Assembly (NCBI RefSeq): GCF_036568765.1
Contig: NZ_DATCRY010000189.1
Coordinates: 1 to 43,469 of the forward strand
Direction: 5' to 3'
Source: GSA-30 sp036568765
Lineage (GTDB): Bacteria > Pseudomonadota > Gammaproteobacteria > Xanthomonadales > Rhodanobacteraceae
Length of the DNA stretch: 43,469 nt
Of this stretch, positions 32,032-40,678 are shown in pieces; position 1 is the stretch's first letter; every line of letters starts with the position of its first letter. Made by a program: the position numbers and the translations under genes. The notes beneath the pieces are model-generated. The model did no database searches. It was given only the letters and a program-made list of their open reading frames with translations, and was not told the DNA's origin.

Positions 32032-32481
32032 TTACGACACCGCCTTGACCCTGAGCACCGTGCCGTCGACAGATTCGACCTCCACGGTCGTGCCTTGCGG
32101 TAGATCCGGCCCGCTGACCAGCCATTGGCCATCGCCGACACGAGCCTTGCCGCGCCCATTGACGATCGACTCGATCAGCACATAGCGCTGGCCGATCAAC
32201 TGCTCGCCGCGCCGGTTCAGACGCTCGTCGCCCGGCTCGACACGTTGCAAGCGAGGACGCACCGCATACCAGTACACGGCACAGGAAGCAAAAGCGAGCA
32301 CAACGAAAATCACGGACTGCGCCAGCACCGAGCTTTCCGGCCAAGCCAACACCACCGCACCGGTCACGGCCGCGGCGATGCCGATCCACAGCATGAAATA
32401 CCCCGGCAGGACAACTTCGACGGCAATCAATACCAGCGCAAGCATCCACCACAGATAATGTACGGCGACGTTAGCAAGCAT
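32032..32481 (-). CDS. NfeD family membrane protein
   Basis: A 149-residue protein with three or four N-terminal membrane helices (to about residue 72) and a C-terminal OB-fold NfeD domain: GEQLIGQRYVLIESIVNGRGKARVGDGQW, where the conserved GxG/GDG pattern is visible in short form as RGKARVGDGQW. NfeD proteins pair with SPFH proteins; the SPFH gene lies 18 bases upstream, so they form one operon, equivalent to E. coli qmcA-ybbK. They are thought to support membrane-domain organisation or quality control. Confidence 0.9.
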   Translation of the reverse strand: MLANVAVHYLWWMLALVLIAVEVVLPGYFMLWIGIAAAVTGAVVLAWPESSVLAQSVIFVVLAFASCAVYWYAVRPRLQRVEPGDERLNRRGEQLIGQRYVLIESIVNGRGKARVGDGQWLVSGPDLPQGTTVEVESVDGTVLRVKAVS

Positions 32482-32499
32482 GCGCTCCCCCTTGCGTTC

Positions 32500-33465
32500 T
32501 CAATAGTTGCCTGGCGCGGGCGGCGGCGTACGGCGGCCGGCCGCCAGCTTTTCCTGCTGCTGGCCCAGCGACTCCTTGGCCAGCTCCGCAATGCCTGCCA
32601 GCGATCCCAGGACTCCTGTCGCTTCCATCGGCAGCAACAGCATTTTCTGGTTCGGCGAATGGGCCATTTCCTTCAGCGCTTCGACGTACTTGTTGGCGAT
32701 GAAGTAATTAAGTGCGTTGACGTCGCCGCTGGCGATCGCATCGGAGACGAGCTTGGTCGCCTGCGCTTCGGCCTCGGCCAAGCGAATGCGCGCCTCGGCT
32801 TCACGGAAAGCAGCCTCCTTCCTGCCTTCGGCGGCGAGGATCGCCGATTGCTTCTCGCCGTCGGCCTTGAGCACTGCGGCCTGGCGAAATCCTTCGGCCT
32901 CAAGGATATTCGCACGCTTCTCGCGCTCGGCCTTCATCTGCCGCGCCATCGAGTCGACCAAGTCGCGCGGCGGTGCGATGTCCTTGATCTCGATACGGTT
33001 GACCTTGACGCCCCAGGGGTGAGTCGCTTCGTCGACCACGGTCAGCAGCTTCGCATTGATCGCGTCACGCTGGCTCAAGGATTCGTCCAGGTCCATCGAG
33101 CCGAGCACGGTACGGATATTGGTCATGACCAGCGCAAGGGCCGCCTGCTCGAGGTTGGATACCTCATAGGCAGCCTTGGCAGCGTCCAGTACCTGGTAGA
33201 ACACCACGCCGTCTACGCGCACTACCGCGTTATCCTTGGTGATCACGTCCTGGCTAGGCACGTCGAGCACTTGTTCCATCATGTTCATCTTGCGACCGAT
33301 GCCGTGCATGATCGGAATCAGAAAGTGCAGGCCCGGCGAAAGCGTGCGGACGTACTTGCCGAATTGCTCGACCGTCCATTCGTAACCTTGCGGCACGACG
33401 CGAACCGCCTTGGCCACGATGATGACGGCGAGCACGGCAATAGCCAATGCAAAGAGCTGACCCAT
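32500..33465 (-). CDS. SPFH/Band 7 (stomatin/paraslipin) family protein, QmcA-like
   Basis: A 321-residue membrane-anchored scaffold protein. One N-terminal hydrophobic helix (about 5-20), then the SPFH domain beginning VRVVPQGYEWTVEQFGKY with GLHFLIPI and the signature block RNxIR-like MTNIRTVLGSMDLDESLSQRD. A long Ala/Glu-rich helix follows (about 195-260: ILEAEGFRQAAVLKADGEKQ and further repeats), then PNQKMLLLP and a Gly/Pro-rich tail. E. coli QmcA is a multicopy suppressor of ftsH htpX loss; SPFH/NfeD pairs form membrane microdomains. It lies 83 bases behind the histidine kinase gene on the same strand, but probably has its own promoter. Confidence 0.92.
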   Translation of the reverse strand: MGQLFALAIAVLAVIIVAKAVRVVPQGYEWTVEQFGKYVRTLSPGLHFLIPIMHGIGRKMNMMEQVLDVPSQDVITKDNAVVRVDGVVFYQVLDAAKAAYEVSNLEQAALALVMTNIRTVLGSMDLDESLSQRDAINAKLLTVVDEATHPWGVKVNRIEIKDIAPPRDLVDSMARQMKAEREKRANILEAEGFRQAAVLKADGEKQSAILAAEGRKEAAFREAEARIRLAEAEAQATKLVSDAIASGDVNALNYFIANKYVEALKEMAHSPNQKMLLLPMEATGVLGSLAGIAELAKESLGQQQEKLAAGRRTPPPAPGNY

Positions 33466-33548
33466 GGTACGACTCCGTTCGATAGTTATGATGGAGTATA
33501 GGAGAGCCGCCCGGGGGACGGGGGTTAAGCCGTTGTAAGGCGAAGCAA

Positions 33549-34922
33549 TCAGGTCGCCGGCTGGGGCAACATGAGCGTCACGCGCAGCCCGCCTTCTTCC
33601 CGGTTCGCCAGCGTGATCCGGCCGCCGTGCGCTTCGGTAATCTCACGCGCCAGCGCCAGACCCAGGCCAGTACCCGAACGCTTGGTCGAATAGAACGGGA
33701 GCAACGCCTGCGCCAATACCGTTTCGCTCATACCGGGGCCGTGGTCGGCCACTTCGATGCGCAGCTCTTGCCCGACCAGGGACAGCGACAAGGTCACGCC
33801 GTCGTCGGCACTACCCGATTCGTGTGCGTTCTTGATCAGGTTGATCAGCACCTGTTCGATCTGCGCGGCATCGAAACGACCGGGATGCTTGGGCGGTTCG
33901 CCCACCAGATGAAACTGGCAGTGCAACGCCAAGCCCTGCAAAAACTGCGTCCATTCGATCTTGACCGGTTGCGGCGCCGGCAGCTTGGCAAAACTCGCAT
34001 AACCCGCAATAAAGCCGTGCAAATGGCGCGCGCGTTCGCCGATGGTGGCGAATACGCCTGGCAGGCGCTCCGTGTCGCCACGACGTGCAAGCTCGGCACC
34101 GGAATGGGCCAACGAGGAAATCGGTGCCAGCGAGTTATTCAGTTCGTGACTGATGACGCGGATCACGCGCTTCCATGTCGCCACCTCCTGGCGTGACAAC
34201 TCGCGTGTCATGCGGCGGAACAGCAGCAGCCGATGCGGCCTTCCCTGCAGGCGGAAGTTGCGCTGCGACAGATGAAAAGTCTCTTCGCTGCCATCCATGT
34301 CCACAGTCAGCAAGGCATCTTCGCCGCCCAGGGCGGCGCGGCGCAGCGTCTCGGGGGTGCCTTGCAGCAGGTCGGTGAAATCCAGCCCCTGCAACGATTT
34401 TCCTTCGTTGAAAAGATGACGCGCAGCGATATTGGCATAGACCACGCGATTGCTCGCATCGGTGAGCACCAGCGCCACCGGCGTGTTCTGCACCACGGTA
34501 TCGAGCAGCAACTCGCGCTGCGCCAGATTCTGCCGTTGTTCGCGCAGGGTCTGGCCCAATGTGTTGTGCATGCGGATCAGGTCGCCCAGTTCGTCGCGTC
34601 GCTGGGCGGCGATGGAAAAACTGAAATCGCCGTCGCGGTAACTTGCTACCGCTCCTTCGAGCGCACGCAGCATGCGTGCGACCGGCGCCATCACAAGATG
34701 TCCCAGCCACAATGACAATGGCAGCAAGACGACGACAGTCACGATGAAGCCGCTGTAGGGGCCGGTAGGCATCGGCACCGTCAACGAAAGATCTTTCTTC
34801 ATCCAGGCGATCCATTGCGGCAGCGGCCAATGGGTCACGCCGTAGTAGATCAAAGCCCCGGCGATACCGACCATGCCCAGCAGCACGGTCAGACGCACCT
34901 GCAGGGTCAAACTACGCGCCAT
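33549..34922 (-). CDS. Membrane sensor histidine kinase with short periplasmic loop (NtrY/BceS-like features)
   Basis: A 457-residue kinase. Two membrane helices (about 9-29 and 57-78) enclose a loop of only about 28 residues. A HAMP-like segment (80-130), a PAS domain (about 140-235: NTPVALVLTDASNRVVYAN), and the kinase core follow. H-box VISHELNNSLAPI carries phospho-acceptor His259; N-box NLIKNAHES (361-369), G1 DHGPGM (393-398), F-box LLPFYSTK and G2 GTGLGLAL (417-424) are all intact. The N-N-S-L-A-P H-box resembles the NtrY/NtrB class that partners sigma54 regulators. It lies 28 bases behind a small secreted-protein gene and the NtrC-type regulator. AAGGGGA ribosome site. Confidence 0.93.
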   Translation of the reverse strand: MARSLTLQVRLTVLLGMVGIAGALIYYGVTHWPLPQWIAWMKKDLSLTVPMPTGPYSGFIVTVVVLLPLSLWLGHLVMAPVARMLRALEGAVASYRDGDFSFSIAAQRRDELGDLIRMHNTLGQTLREQRQNLAQRELLLDTVVQNTPVALVLTDASNRVVYANIAARHLFNEGKSLQGLDFTDLLQGTPETLRRAALGGEDALLTVDMDGSEETFHLSQRNFRLQGRPHRLLLFRRMTRELSRQEVATWKRVIRVISHELNNSLAPISSLAHSGAELARRGDTERLPGVFATIGERARHLHGFIAGYASFAKLPAPQPVKIEWTQFLQGLALHCQFHLVGEPPKHPGRFDAAQIEQVLINLIKNAHESGSADDGVTLSLSLVGQELRIEVADHGPGMSETVLAQALLPFYSTKRSGTGLGLALAREITEAHGGRITLANREEGGLRVTLMLPQPAT

Positions 34923-34950
34923 GCCGTCCCCTTATCTAGGCGCAACGCGC

Positions 34951-35271
34951 TCAATGGCATTTGGACTGCCGCGGGTCGGTCGCGCAGTTGGCGGCCGGGC
35001 GCTCGTTATCGCCAAATACGCTGTTGTCGTTGATCGCCTGCGGACGGTTCGGATCGGGCCGCACGCCATCCTGCACATGCGGTTTGGAGTCCTTGAACTT
35101 GAACGGGCTCGATTGGGCCTGGCTACCGCCCCGGCTATCGCCGTATTTCACTGTGCTCGCGCTGGCCGGCTTGCTCCAGCTGTCGCTGGCCTGGGATGTG
35201 GATTGCGCGCTGGCGACTTGGGCCGAGGCGGCAAGTACAAGAGAAGCAAGCAGAATCATCGAACGACGCAT
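34951..35271 (-). CDS. Small secreted protein in two-component operon
   Basis: A 106-residue protein of no recognised family. A clear signal peptide (1-22, ending QVASAQ) is followed by a Ser/Gln/Lys-rich, low-hydrophobicity region (about 23-80) that looks disordered. The tail has two cysteines (NCATDPRQSKCH), able to form a small disulfide loop. It is encoded between the response regulator and the histidine kinase genes, on the same strand, 93 and 28 bases away, which suggests a periplasmic accessory in that signalling pathway; this is inference. AAAGGTG precedes the ATG. Confidence 0.65.
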   Translation of the reverse strand: MRRSMILLASLVLAASAQVASAQSTSQASDSWSKPASASTVKYGDSRGGSQAQSSPFKFKDSKPHVQDGVRPDPNRPQAINDNSVFGDNERPAANCATDPRQSKCH

Positions 35272-35364
35272 GACCGGGCACCTTTCAGCGTTGCGGATGA
35301 GCCGATCTTAGAGCCAAGGCCGCGTTGGCGCATAGGCCACAAGGGCCGGCTCATTGGCACCGCA

Positions 35365-36705
35365 TCAAGCTTGCGCAGCCAACCCGTAACGCTCCATGCG
35401 CCGATAAAGCGCCTGCCGCGACAGACCGAGCGCTTGCGCGGCACGGCTGACCACACCATCGGCTTTATCCAATGCAGCCTCGACCGCTTCACGGCTGGGT
35501 TCGTCCAGGTTGCGCGAAGGTGCGATGGCCTGCTGGGGCAGATTGAGCAGCTCCGGAGCGATGCGGCCATCGGGTGCTAACAGGGCCGCACGCTCGATGG
35601 CGTTTTTCAGCTCGCGCACATTGCCCGGCCAGGGATAGGTCAGCAGGGCTTCTCGTGCCGCATCGGTCAGCTCCGCGCGACCGTCGAGGAAATGCTCGGC
35701 CAGCGGCAGGATGTCATCGATACGCTCGGCCAGCGGCGGCAGGTTCACTTCGATGACGTTGAGGCGGTAGTAAAGATCTTCGCGGAAGGTTCCCGCACGA
35801 ATCATGCTCTTCAGATCGGCATTGGTCGCGCTGAGCACACGCACTTTGACCTGACGCGTGCGCCCCGAGCCCAGGCGTTCGAACTGTCCGGTCTCCAGCA
35901 CGCGCAACAGCTTGACCTGGCCAGAGAGCGGCAGGTTGCCGATTTCATCCAGGAACAAGGTGCCGCCGTCGGCCATCTCGAACCGGCCCTCGCGCGCCTT
36001 GTTGGCTCCGGTATAGGCACCGGCATCGGCGCCGAACAGCTCCGCTTCGATCAATTCGCCCGGCAGAGCACCGCAGTTGACCGCAATGAACGGACCGCGC
36101 TTGACCGGCGAATTGGTATGCACGATGGCCGCGATGCGTTCCTTGCCGGCGCCATTGGGTCCGGTGATCAGGACCGGCACTTCGGACCGGGCCACCTGAC
36201 AAGCCAGTTCCAGGGTCCTGGCCATCGGTTCGGAAGCGAACACCAATCCGTCCAGGTCATAGCGGCGCTGAAGATCCTCACGGCGCTTGCGTCGCTCGTT
36301 GCGTGCCCGGCTGACCTCGCGGGTGGATTCGGACAGCTCCAGGAGGTTTTCCACCGTGGCAAGCAGCTTGGCATCGTCCCAGGGCTTGGCCATGTAATCG
36401 GCCGCGCCGGCCTTGACGAGCTCCACCGCGGTTTCCAGGTGAGTCCAGGCCGTCAGCAGAATGACCGGCAGATCGGTGTGTCGCTGGCGGATCGCCCTGA
36501 ACAGCGCCACGCCCTCTTCGCCGGAAGTGGTATCGGCGGTGAAGTTCATATCCTGGATCACCACATCCACCCGCTCGCGCTCAAGCATCTCCAGGCCTTG
36601 TTCCTGGGTGAGCGCCACCAGCGGCCGAATCTCGTGCAGCGAAAGCGCCAGCGAGAGCGCCTCGCCGACGGTAGGGTTGTCATCGATGATCAGGACAGTT
36701 CGCAT
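35365..36705 (-). CDS. Sigma54-dependent response regulator (NtrC family)
   Basis: A 446-residue regulator from ATG 36705 (an ATG five codons upstream is an alternative; neither has a good ribosome site). The receiver domain starts MRTVLIIDDN and has phospho-acceptor Asp52 in VIQDMNF, a Thr in LLTAW, and the Lys in MAKPW. A basic linker helix (RNERRKRREDL) leads to the AAA+ domain: Walker A GPNGAGKE (182-189), the sigma54-contacting loop GAYTGA (229-234; canonical GAFTGA), and Walker B GTLFLDEIG (248-256). A Fis-type helix-turn-helix at the C-terminus (AAQALGLSRQALYRRMERYG) binds DNA. It lies 184-199 bases downstream of the permease array. Confidence 0.95.
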   Translation of the reverse strand: MRTVLIIDDNPTVGEALSLALSLHEIRPLVALTQEQGLEMLERERVDVVIQDMNFTADTTSGEEGVALFRAIRQRHTDLPVILLTAWTHLETAVELVKAGAADYMAKPWDDAKLLATVENLLELSESTREVSRARNERRKRREDLQRRYDLDGLVFASEPMARTLELACQVARSEVPVLITGPNGAGKERIAAIVHTNSPVKRGPFIAVNCGALPGELIEAELFGADAGAYTGANKAREGRFEMADGGTLFLDEIGNLPLSGQVKLLRVLETGQFERLGSGRTRQVKVRVLSATNADLKSMIRAGTFREDLYYRLNVIEVNLPPLAERIDDILPLAEHFLDGRAELTDAAREALLTYPWPGNVRELKNAIERAALLAPDGRIAPELLNLPQQAIAPSRNLDEPSREAVEAALDKADGVVSRAAQALGLSRQALYRRMERYGLAAQA

Positions 36706-36723
36706 TCGTCGTCTGCACATGTG

Positions 36724-36745
36724 GGCATAGATGCGTACCTATGCC
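36724..36745. promoter_or_regulatory. Dyad immediately upstream of the response regulator gene
   Basis: GGCATAG-N8-CTATGCC, a perfect 7-bp inverted repeat, placed 4-19 bases before the alternative starts of the NtrC-family gene. Its size suits a dimeric Fis-type helix-turn-helix site (autoregulation), or as RNA it could fold over the translation start. No sigma54 -24/-12 promoter was found nearby. Confidence 0.45.
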
Positions 36746-36851
36746 GAATGGTTTAAAGAGGAGGCCCATAACTGGACGACCGGTAGAGCGTAAAGGGAAA
36801 ACTGCCGGAGAAGACCGAATCGGCGCGCCTTTCCGCTTTACTGGCCTCAAA

Positions 36852-36888
36852 GTAGCCGGCCTCGCCCTTTACGGACCACGCCGGCTAC
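36852..36888 (-). terminator. Hairpin at the end of the permease array
   Basis: GTAGCCGGC / GCCGGCTAC, a perfect 9-bp stem with a 19-base loop, 16 bases beyond the stop of the last permease gene. In the minus direction it is followed by TTTGAGG rather than a long T-run, so it is a weak terminator or attenuator between the permeases and the regulator genes. Flanking CGTAAAGGG (36789) and CCCTTTACG (36865) form another, more distant inverted pair. Confidence 0.45.
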
Positions 36889-36904
36889 CGACTTTACCGC
36901 ACTC

Positions 36905-38110
36905 TCAGACCGAACGCGTCGCCACCACAGGCGGCACCCGCGAAGCACGTAGCGCCGGGCCGAACACCGCGACCTGGCCCAATAGCCAGAGTGCGACGGC
37001 GCCGACCGGCAGATAGGCAAGCGGCATGCGGGGAACTTCGTAAAAGCGCATCAGCACGAGGTTGAGCACGAACGCCATAACCATGCCCACAGCGATACCG
37101 CCGCCGACAATCAGGAAGTTCTCAGTCTGGAAATAGCTCAGGATATCGCTGCGCCGTGCGCCGATCGCCCGGCGTATGCCGATCTGCCGGCGGCGCTGCT
37201 GCACCCAGAAGCTCGCCAGGCCGACGATCCCCAGCGCCGTGACGAGCATCATCGCCACAATAATGCCGCAAAGAATCCCTGCCATGGCGCGTGTGCTGGC
37301 GAAGTAAGCATCGCGCAACGCGCTAAGCGTATCGGTATAAGTCTCGTCGATCACGACCTCCGGAGCGAGGCGCTCCGTTGTATCGATCGCCGCGCGCAGT
37401 ACTTTGTCCCGATTGAACGGCTCCGTACGCATCACGAAGACCGTTCCCACTACCTGCTCTCCGGTGATGAGCGCTGTATTGTACAAGGCCGTCGGTTCTG
37501 GATTGGGCCTTATCAAGTCGCCGATCAAGCCGACCACCTGCCGCTGCGCGCCATCGGTGTACAGCACCTGCCCGAGCGGCGCTTTTCCTGGCCACACGCT
37601 TTGCGCATACGAGCCTGTCATCAGGATAGATGGCCCGGAAGGCAGGAACGTGTCCGAGCGCGCCTCCTCCGCATCGCCTAGCCAGCGGCCGGCGACCAGA
37701 TGCAACCCCATGGTCGCGACGAAATCGTTGTCGGCCACGTAGAAGTGACCTTCATGGTTATAACGCGGATCGTCCATATCGCTGCGAAATCCCATCTCGC
37801 CCGTCTGCGCGGTGAATGGCACCGCGTTGGTCATACTCACCGACTCCACACCGGCAATGCCGCGCAGCGCCTGTTTGATACGCAAAAGCGTATCGGGAAG
37901 CAAATCCTTACCATTACTCTTGAGTGTCAACACGACCAGATGCGTCTCGTCCACGCCCGATGCCTTCCGCATGAGATCCAGGCGGTTGCTCAGCATGAAC
38001 AAGGCATTGCACAGTACCGCGCACGCCAGCGCGACCTGCAGGCCGATCAGCATGGTCGCGATGCGGTGACGTCGCAGCGCGGCAAGAATGGGTTTGACAT
38101 GAATAGCCAT
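36905..38110 (-). CDS. FtsX/MacB-like ABC permease, type B, copy 3
   Basis: A 401-residue permease subunit without a nucleotide-binding domain. Topology is that of MacB/LolC: one N-terminal helix (about 18-40, with QVALACAVLCNALF), a large periplasmic MacB_PCD domain (about 41-270), then three helices (about 275-303, 333-356, 366-390) and the coupling segment QQRRRQIGIRRAIGARR (303-320), and a C-terminal VPPVVATR. It needs a separate ATPase, not present in the window. The longer open frame upstream is out-of-frame shadow of the neighbouring permease. Two bases separate it from the type A gene before it. It ends the array. Confidence 0.9.
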   Translation of the reverse strand: MAIHVKPILAALRRHRIATMLIGLQVALACAVLCNALFMLSNRLDLMRKASGVDETHLVVLTLKSNGKDLLPDTLLRIKQALRGIAGVESVSMTNAVPFTAQTGEMGFRSDMDDPRYNHEGHFYVADNDFVATMGLHLVAGRWLGDAEEARSDTFLPSGPSILMTGSYAQSVWPGKAPLGQVLYTDGAQRQVVGLIGDLIRPNPEPTALYNTALITGEQVVGTVFVMRTEPFNRDKVLRAAIDTTERLAPEVVIDETYTDTLSALRDAYFASTRAMAGILCGIIVAMMLVTALGIVGLASFWVQQRRRQIGIRRAIGARRSDILSYFQTENFLIVGGGIAVGMVMAFVLNLVLMRFYEVPRMPLAYLPVGAVALWLLGQVAVFGPALRASRVPPVVATRSV

Positions 38111-38112
38111 CG

Positions 38113-39429
38113 TCAAGTCACCTTGATTTGCAGAGCTGGCGGAACGCGACTTGCGCGGATCGCGGGTAACAGGCCTGCCGCCATGCTGGCACCGATCGCG
38201 AGCATGAGCGTCAGCACGAGCATGCCCGGATCGAGCGTGGCAAGGTCCGCATAGGCCACCTTTTGCTGTCGCACCAGCCAAAGCCCGACCCAGGAGAGCA
38301 ACAGACCGCCCAGTCCTCCTACCGCCCCCACCGTACCGGCCTCGACCAGGCATTGCATGAAGATGTCGCGACGCGACGCTCCCATGGCCCGGCGAATACC
38401 GATTTCCCCGCTACGTCCAAGGAACTTGACCAATAACAGGCCGACCGTATTGCAGATGCATATGGCCAGGAACCCGAAGGCCAGCCACGTTTGCAGCTGC
38501 ACGTCCTGCGGCACCACACGGCTGAAGTCGAGCCATTCCATCAGCGACATCATCCGAATATTCGGAGCATGGTCGAAACGCCCCAAGGCGCGCTGTTCGG
38601 CATCGTAATGCGCCAGATATTCGCGGTAGGCGGTGCGCTGCGCCGGGCTGTCCAATTGCACCCATAATCCGACCCATTCGCACTTGGCGGCGTCCATGTG
38701 CTTCAGGTCGACATCGCCCCAGCAGTTGAACCAGTCGAATTGCGATTGCGCATCCAGGGCGGTGGGCAAGGGCATCATCACTCCTTGCGGCGGCTTGTAG
38801 AAATCGCTCGTATCAGCAGCGGCGTGCCCACCGGCGATGCTATAAAACCGCGGCGACGGACGCCATTTATCCAATACACCGACGATACGCAGGTCGTTAC
38901 CGTCAATGCGGATCGTCTGTCCGACGCTATTGGCGCCTCCAAACAGATGCCGGTTGAGATCGGCATCGATCACCGCCACGCGTGCGCGCGCTTCTTCGTC
39001 TTCCGGTCTCCAACCGGCGCCGTACTTGAAAGGCACATCGAACATGGGAAAGAAGTCGCTGGTCGTCGCCAACGCTTCGATCATCATCGGCCGTTTGCTG
39101 GATTGCTCCGGCTGCAGCTTGACAATGGCTCCGGCGACCATCGTCTGCCGCGTGGCTTTGTGGCCGCTCCAGAGATCTCTTGCACTGATGTAGTCAAGAA
39201 GGTCGGCCGGATGGCTGCGCACCATGCTCTTGCCAGTCTCCGCATCGAGCTGCGGGTAATACAGATGCGAACTACGCCCAGGCAATGGATCGCCCGAGAG
39301 TAGGTACATCACCGTCATCGTCGTCATGCTCGCGCCGATCCCGACCGAAATGGCGACCACCATAAGGACGGTCAGCACACGGTTCCGCTTGAGGCTACGC
39401 AGTGCCAGTTCGAGGTAATAACCAAACAT
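38113..39429 (-). CDS. FtsX/MacB-like ABC permease, type A, copy 3
   Basis: A 438-residue permease beginning MFGYYLELALRSLKRNR. N-terminal helix about 18-44, periplasmic domain about 45-310 with SGDPLP at its start and a conserved cysteine pair (Cys236 in NCWGD, Cys250 in KCEW), then three helices. The coupling segment is SGEIGIRRAMGASRRD (340-355), and the C-terminus VPPALQIK. Its first 50 residues match the type A copy at 40679-41980 at 40 positions. ATG at 39429 was chosen by that alignment; the very long frame upstream (to 40131) is a shadow. No ATPase motif. Confidence 0.9.
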   Translation of the reverse strand: MFGYYLELALRSLKRNRVLTVLMVVAISVGIGASMTTMTVMYLLSGDPLPGRSSHLYYPQLDAETGKSMVRSHPADLLDYISARDLWSGHKATRQTMVAGAIVKLQPEQSSKRPMMIEALATTSDFFPMFDVPFKYGAGWRPEDEEARARVAVIDADLNRHLFGGANSVGQTIRIDGNDLRIVGVLDKWRPSPRFYSIAGGHAAADTSDFYKPPQGVMMPLPTALDAQSQFDWFNCWGDVDLKHMDAAKCEWVGLWVQLDSPAQRTAYREYLAHYDAEQRALGRFDHAPNIRMMSLMEWLDFSRVVPQDVQLQTWLAFGFLAICICNTVGLLLVKFLGRSGEIGIRRAMGASRRDIFMQCLVEAGTVGAVGGLGGLLLSWVGLWLVRQQKVAYADLATLDPGMLVLTLMLAIGASMAAGLLPAIRASRVPPALQIKVT

Positions 39430-39446
39430 GCTTGGGTCTCTCCTTC

Positions 39447-40670
39447 TCAAGCGGCTCGGGTTGCCACAACAGGAGGGACTTCCGACGCGCGCATCGCAGG
39501 CCCAAGTACAGCCACCTGCCCCACGGTCCACAACGCCAATGCTCCGATCGGCAGATAGAAACCGGGCATCCGCGGCAATTCGTAATGCACCATCAAGAAC
39601 AGGTTGATGCCATAGGCGAGCACCATGCCCAGACCAATTCCCATCGTAGCCAGCAAAAAGTTTTCGGTCTGGAAATAGCGCAGGATATCGGCACGCGTGG
39701 CTCCCAGCGCACGCCGCACACCGATCTGCCGGCGACGCTGTGCTACCCAGAAGCTGCCCAGGCCGACAATGCCTAGCGCCGTGACCACCAGCAGAGCGAC
39801 ACACACGCCGACCAGCAGGCCGGTCATGGCGCGGTCGTCCTGAAAGAAACGCGCTCGGATATCTTCCATCGTGTCTTTCTTGAGTATCACTCGATTGGGA
39901 TCGGCAGCCTTGAGTTTCTCCACCGCCGCCTTCAAGACGCGATCCCGATCCTCTGGCACGGTGCGGATCAGGTATTGGCCGTCCGCCACCCGAACCGGCA
40001 TGATCAGCGAATACTTCGCATAGGCATCGTTCCAGATCGCCGGCCTGACCAGATCCTTCAGAACGCCCACCACATAGAGCGGCGTCTTGTCGAAGTAGAT
40101 CGGTTTGCCCAGGGGATTCTGTCCCGGCCAAAGGCGATCGGCCACAGCCTGGGTGATCACGATCGACTTGGGCAGGGCCTTGTCGTCGCCTTTGGACAAC
40201 GCGCTCGTGACGACGTTCAGGTCCACATATTCATCGGACCTCAGGTTCCGCCCGGCGGCAAGTTGCACGCCTAAAGTTTCAGCGATATGGGTGCCGTAGT
40301 AGGTCGTCGCATTGAGCGCCGACTTCTTTTGATTCGGATCGGTCTTGATACCCGTGTTGTTCGATTCATTACCGAATGGGACCTCGTTGACGGATGCAAC
40401 CTCAGTAACGCCCGGGATCTGCCGCAGCAAAGCCACGTCTTCCGAATCGCGGGGATATTTCTCTTCGGACGTGCCACCGATGCTCGCCAGGCGCACGCGA
40501 ACGAGCTCCTGTTCGGCCACGCCGCTGGTCATGTGCATGCGTTCCATGCGCTGAGCGATCAGGAACACTGCGTTGCAAACGATCGCGCATGTCAAGGCGA
40601 CCTGCAGTATCAACAATGTAGCGGTGATCTTGTGCCGCCGCAGCGTCGATAGAATCGGCAGAATATCCAT
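39447..40670 (-). CDS. FtsX/MacB-like ABC permease, type B, copy 2
   Basis: A 407-residue type B subunit starting MDILPILSTLRRHKITATLL; the N-terminal helix has QVALTCAIVCNAVF, with the same C-N-A core as the other type B copies. The periplasmic domain (about 42-275) is followed by three helices, coupling segment QRRRQIGVRRALGATRAD and a C-terminal VPPVVATRAA. The periplasmic domains are far more divergent between copies than the membrane and coupling parts. The start at 40670 was set by alignment with the other B copies; the 144-codon upstream extension lies over the type A gene and was rejected. Seventeen bases to the next type A gene. Confidence 0.9.
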   Translation of the reverse strand: MDILPILSTLRRHKITATLLILQVALTCAIVCNAVFLIAQRMERMHMTSGVAEQELVRVRLASIGGTSEEKYPRDSEDVALLRQIPGVTEVASVNEVPFGNESNNTGIKTDPNQKKSALNATTYYGTHIAETLGVQLAAGRNLRSDEYVDLNVVTSALSKGDDKALPKSIVITQAVADRLWPGQNPLGKPIYFDKTPLYVVGVLKDLVRPAIWNDAYAKYSLIMPVRVADGQYLIRTVPEDRDRVLKAAVEKLKAADPNRVILKKDTMEDIRARFFQDDRAMTGLLVGVCVALLVVTALGIVGLGSFWVAQRRRQIGVRRALGATRADILRYFQTENFLLATMGIGLGMVLAYGINLFLMVHYELPRMPGFYLPIGALALWTVGQVAVLGPAMRASEVPPVVATRAA

Positions 40671-40678
40671 GAACGGCC

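Noticed and set aside
36746..36905. Sigma54 promoter before the regulator gene
   Set aside because: No GG-N10-GC pair in a convincing TGGCAC/TTGCA context on the minus strand.
39430..40131. N-terminal extension of the type A permease frame to 672 residues
   Set aside because: The extra part overlaps the type B gene in another frame, lacks membrane character and does not align with the other type A copy.
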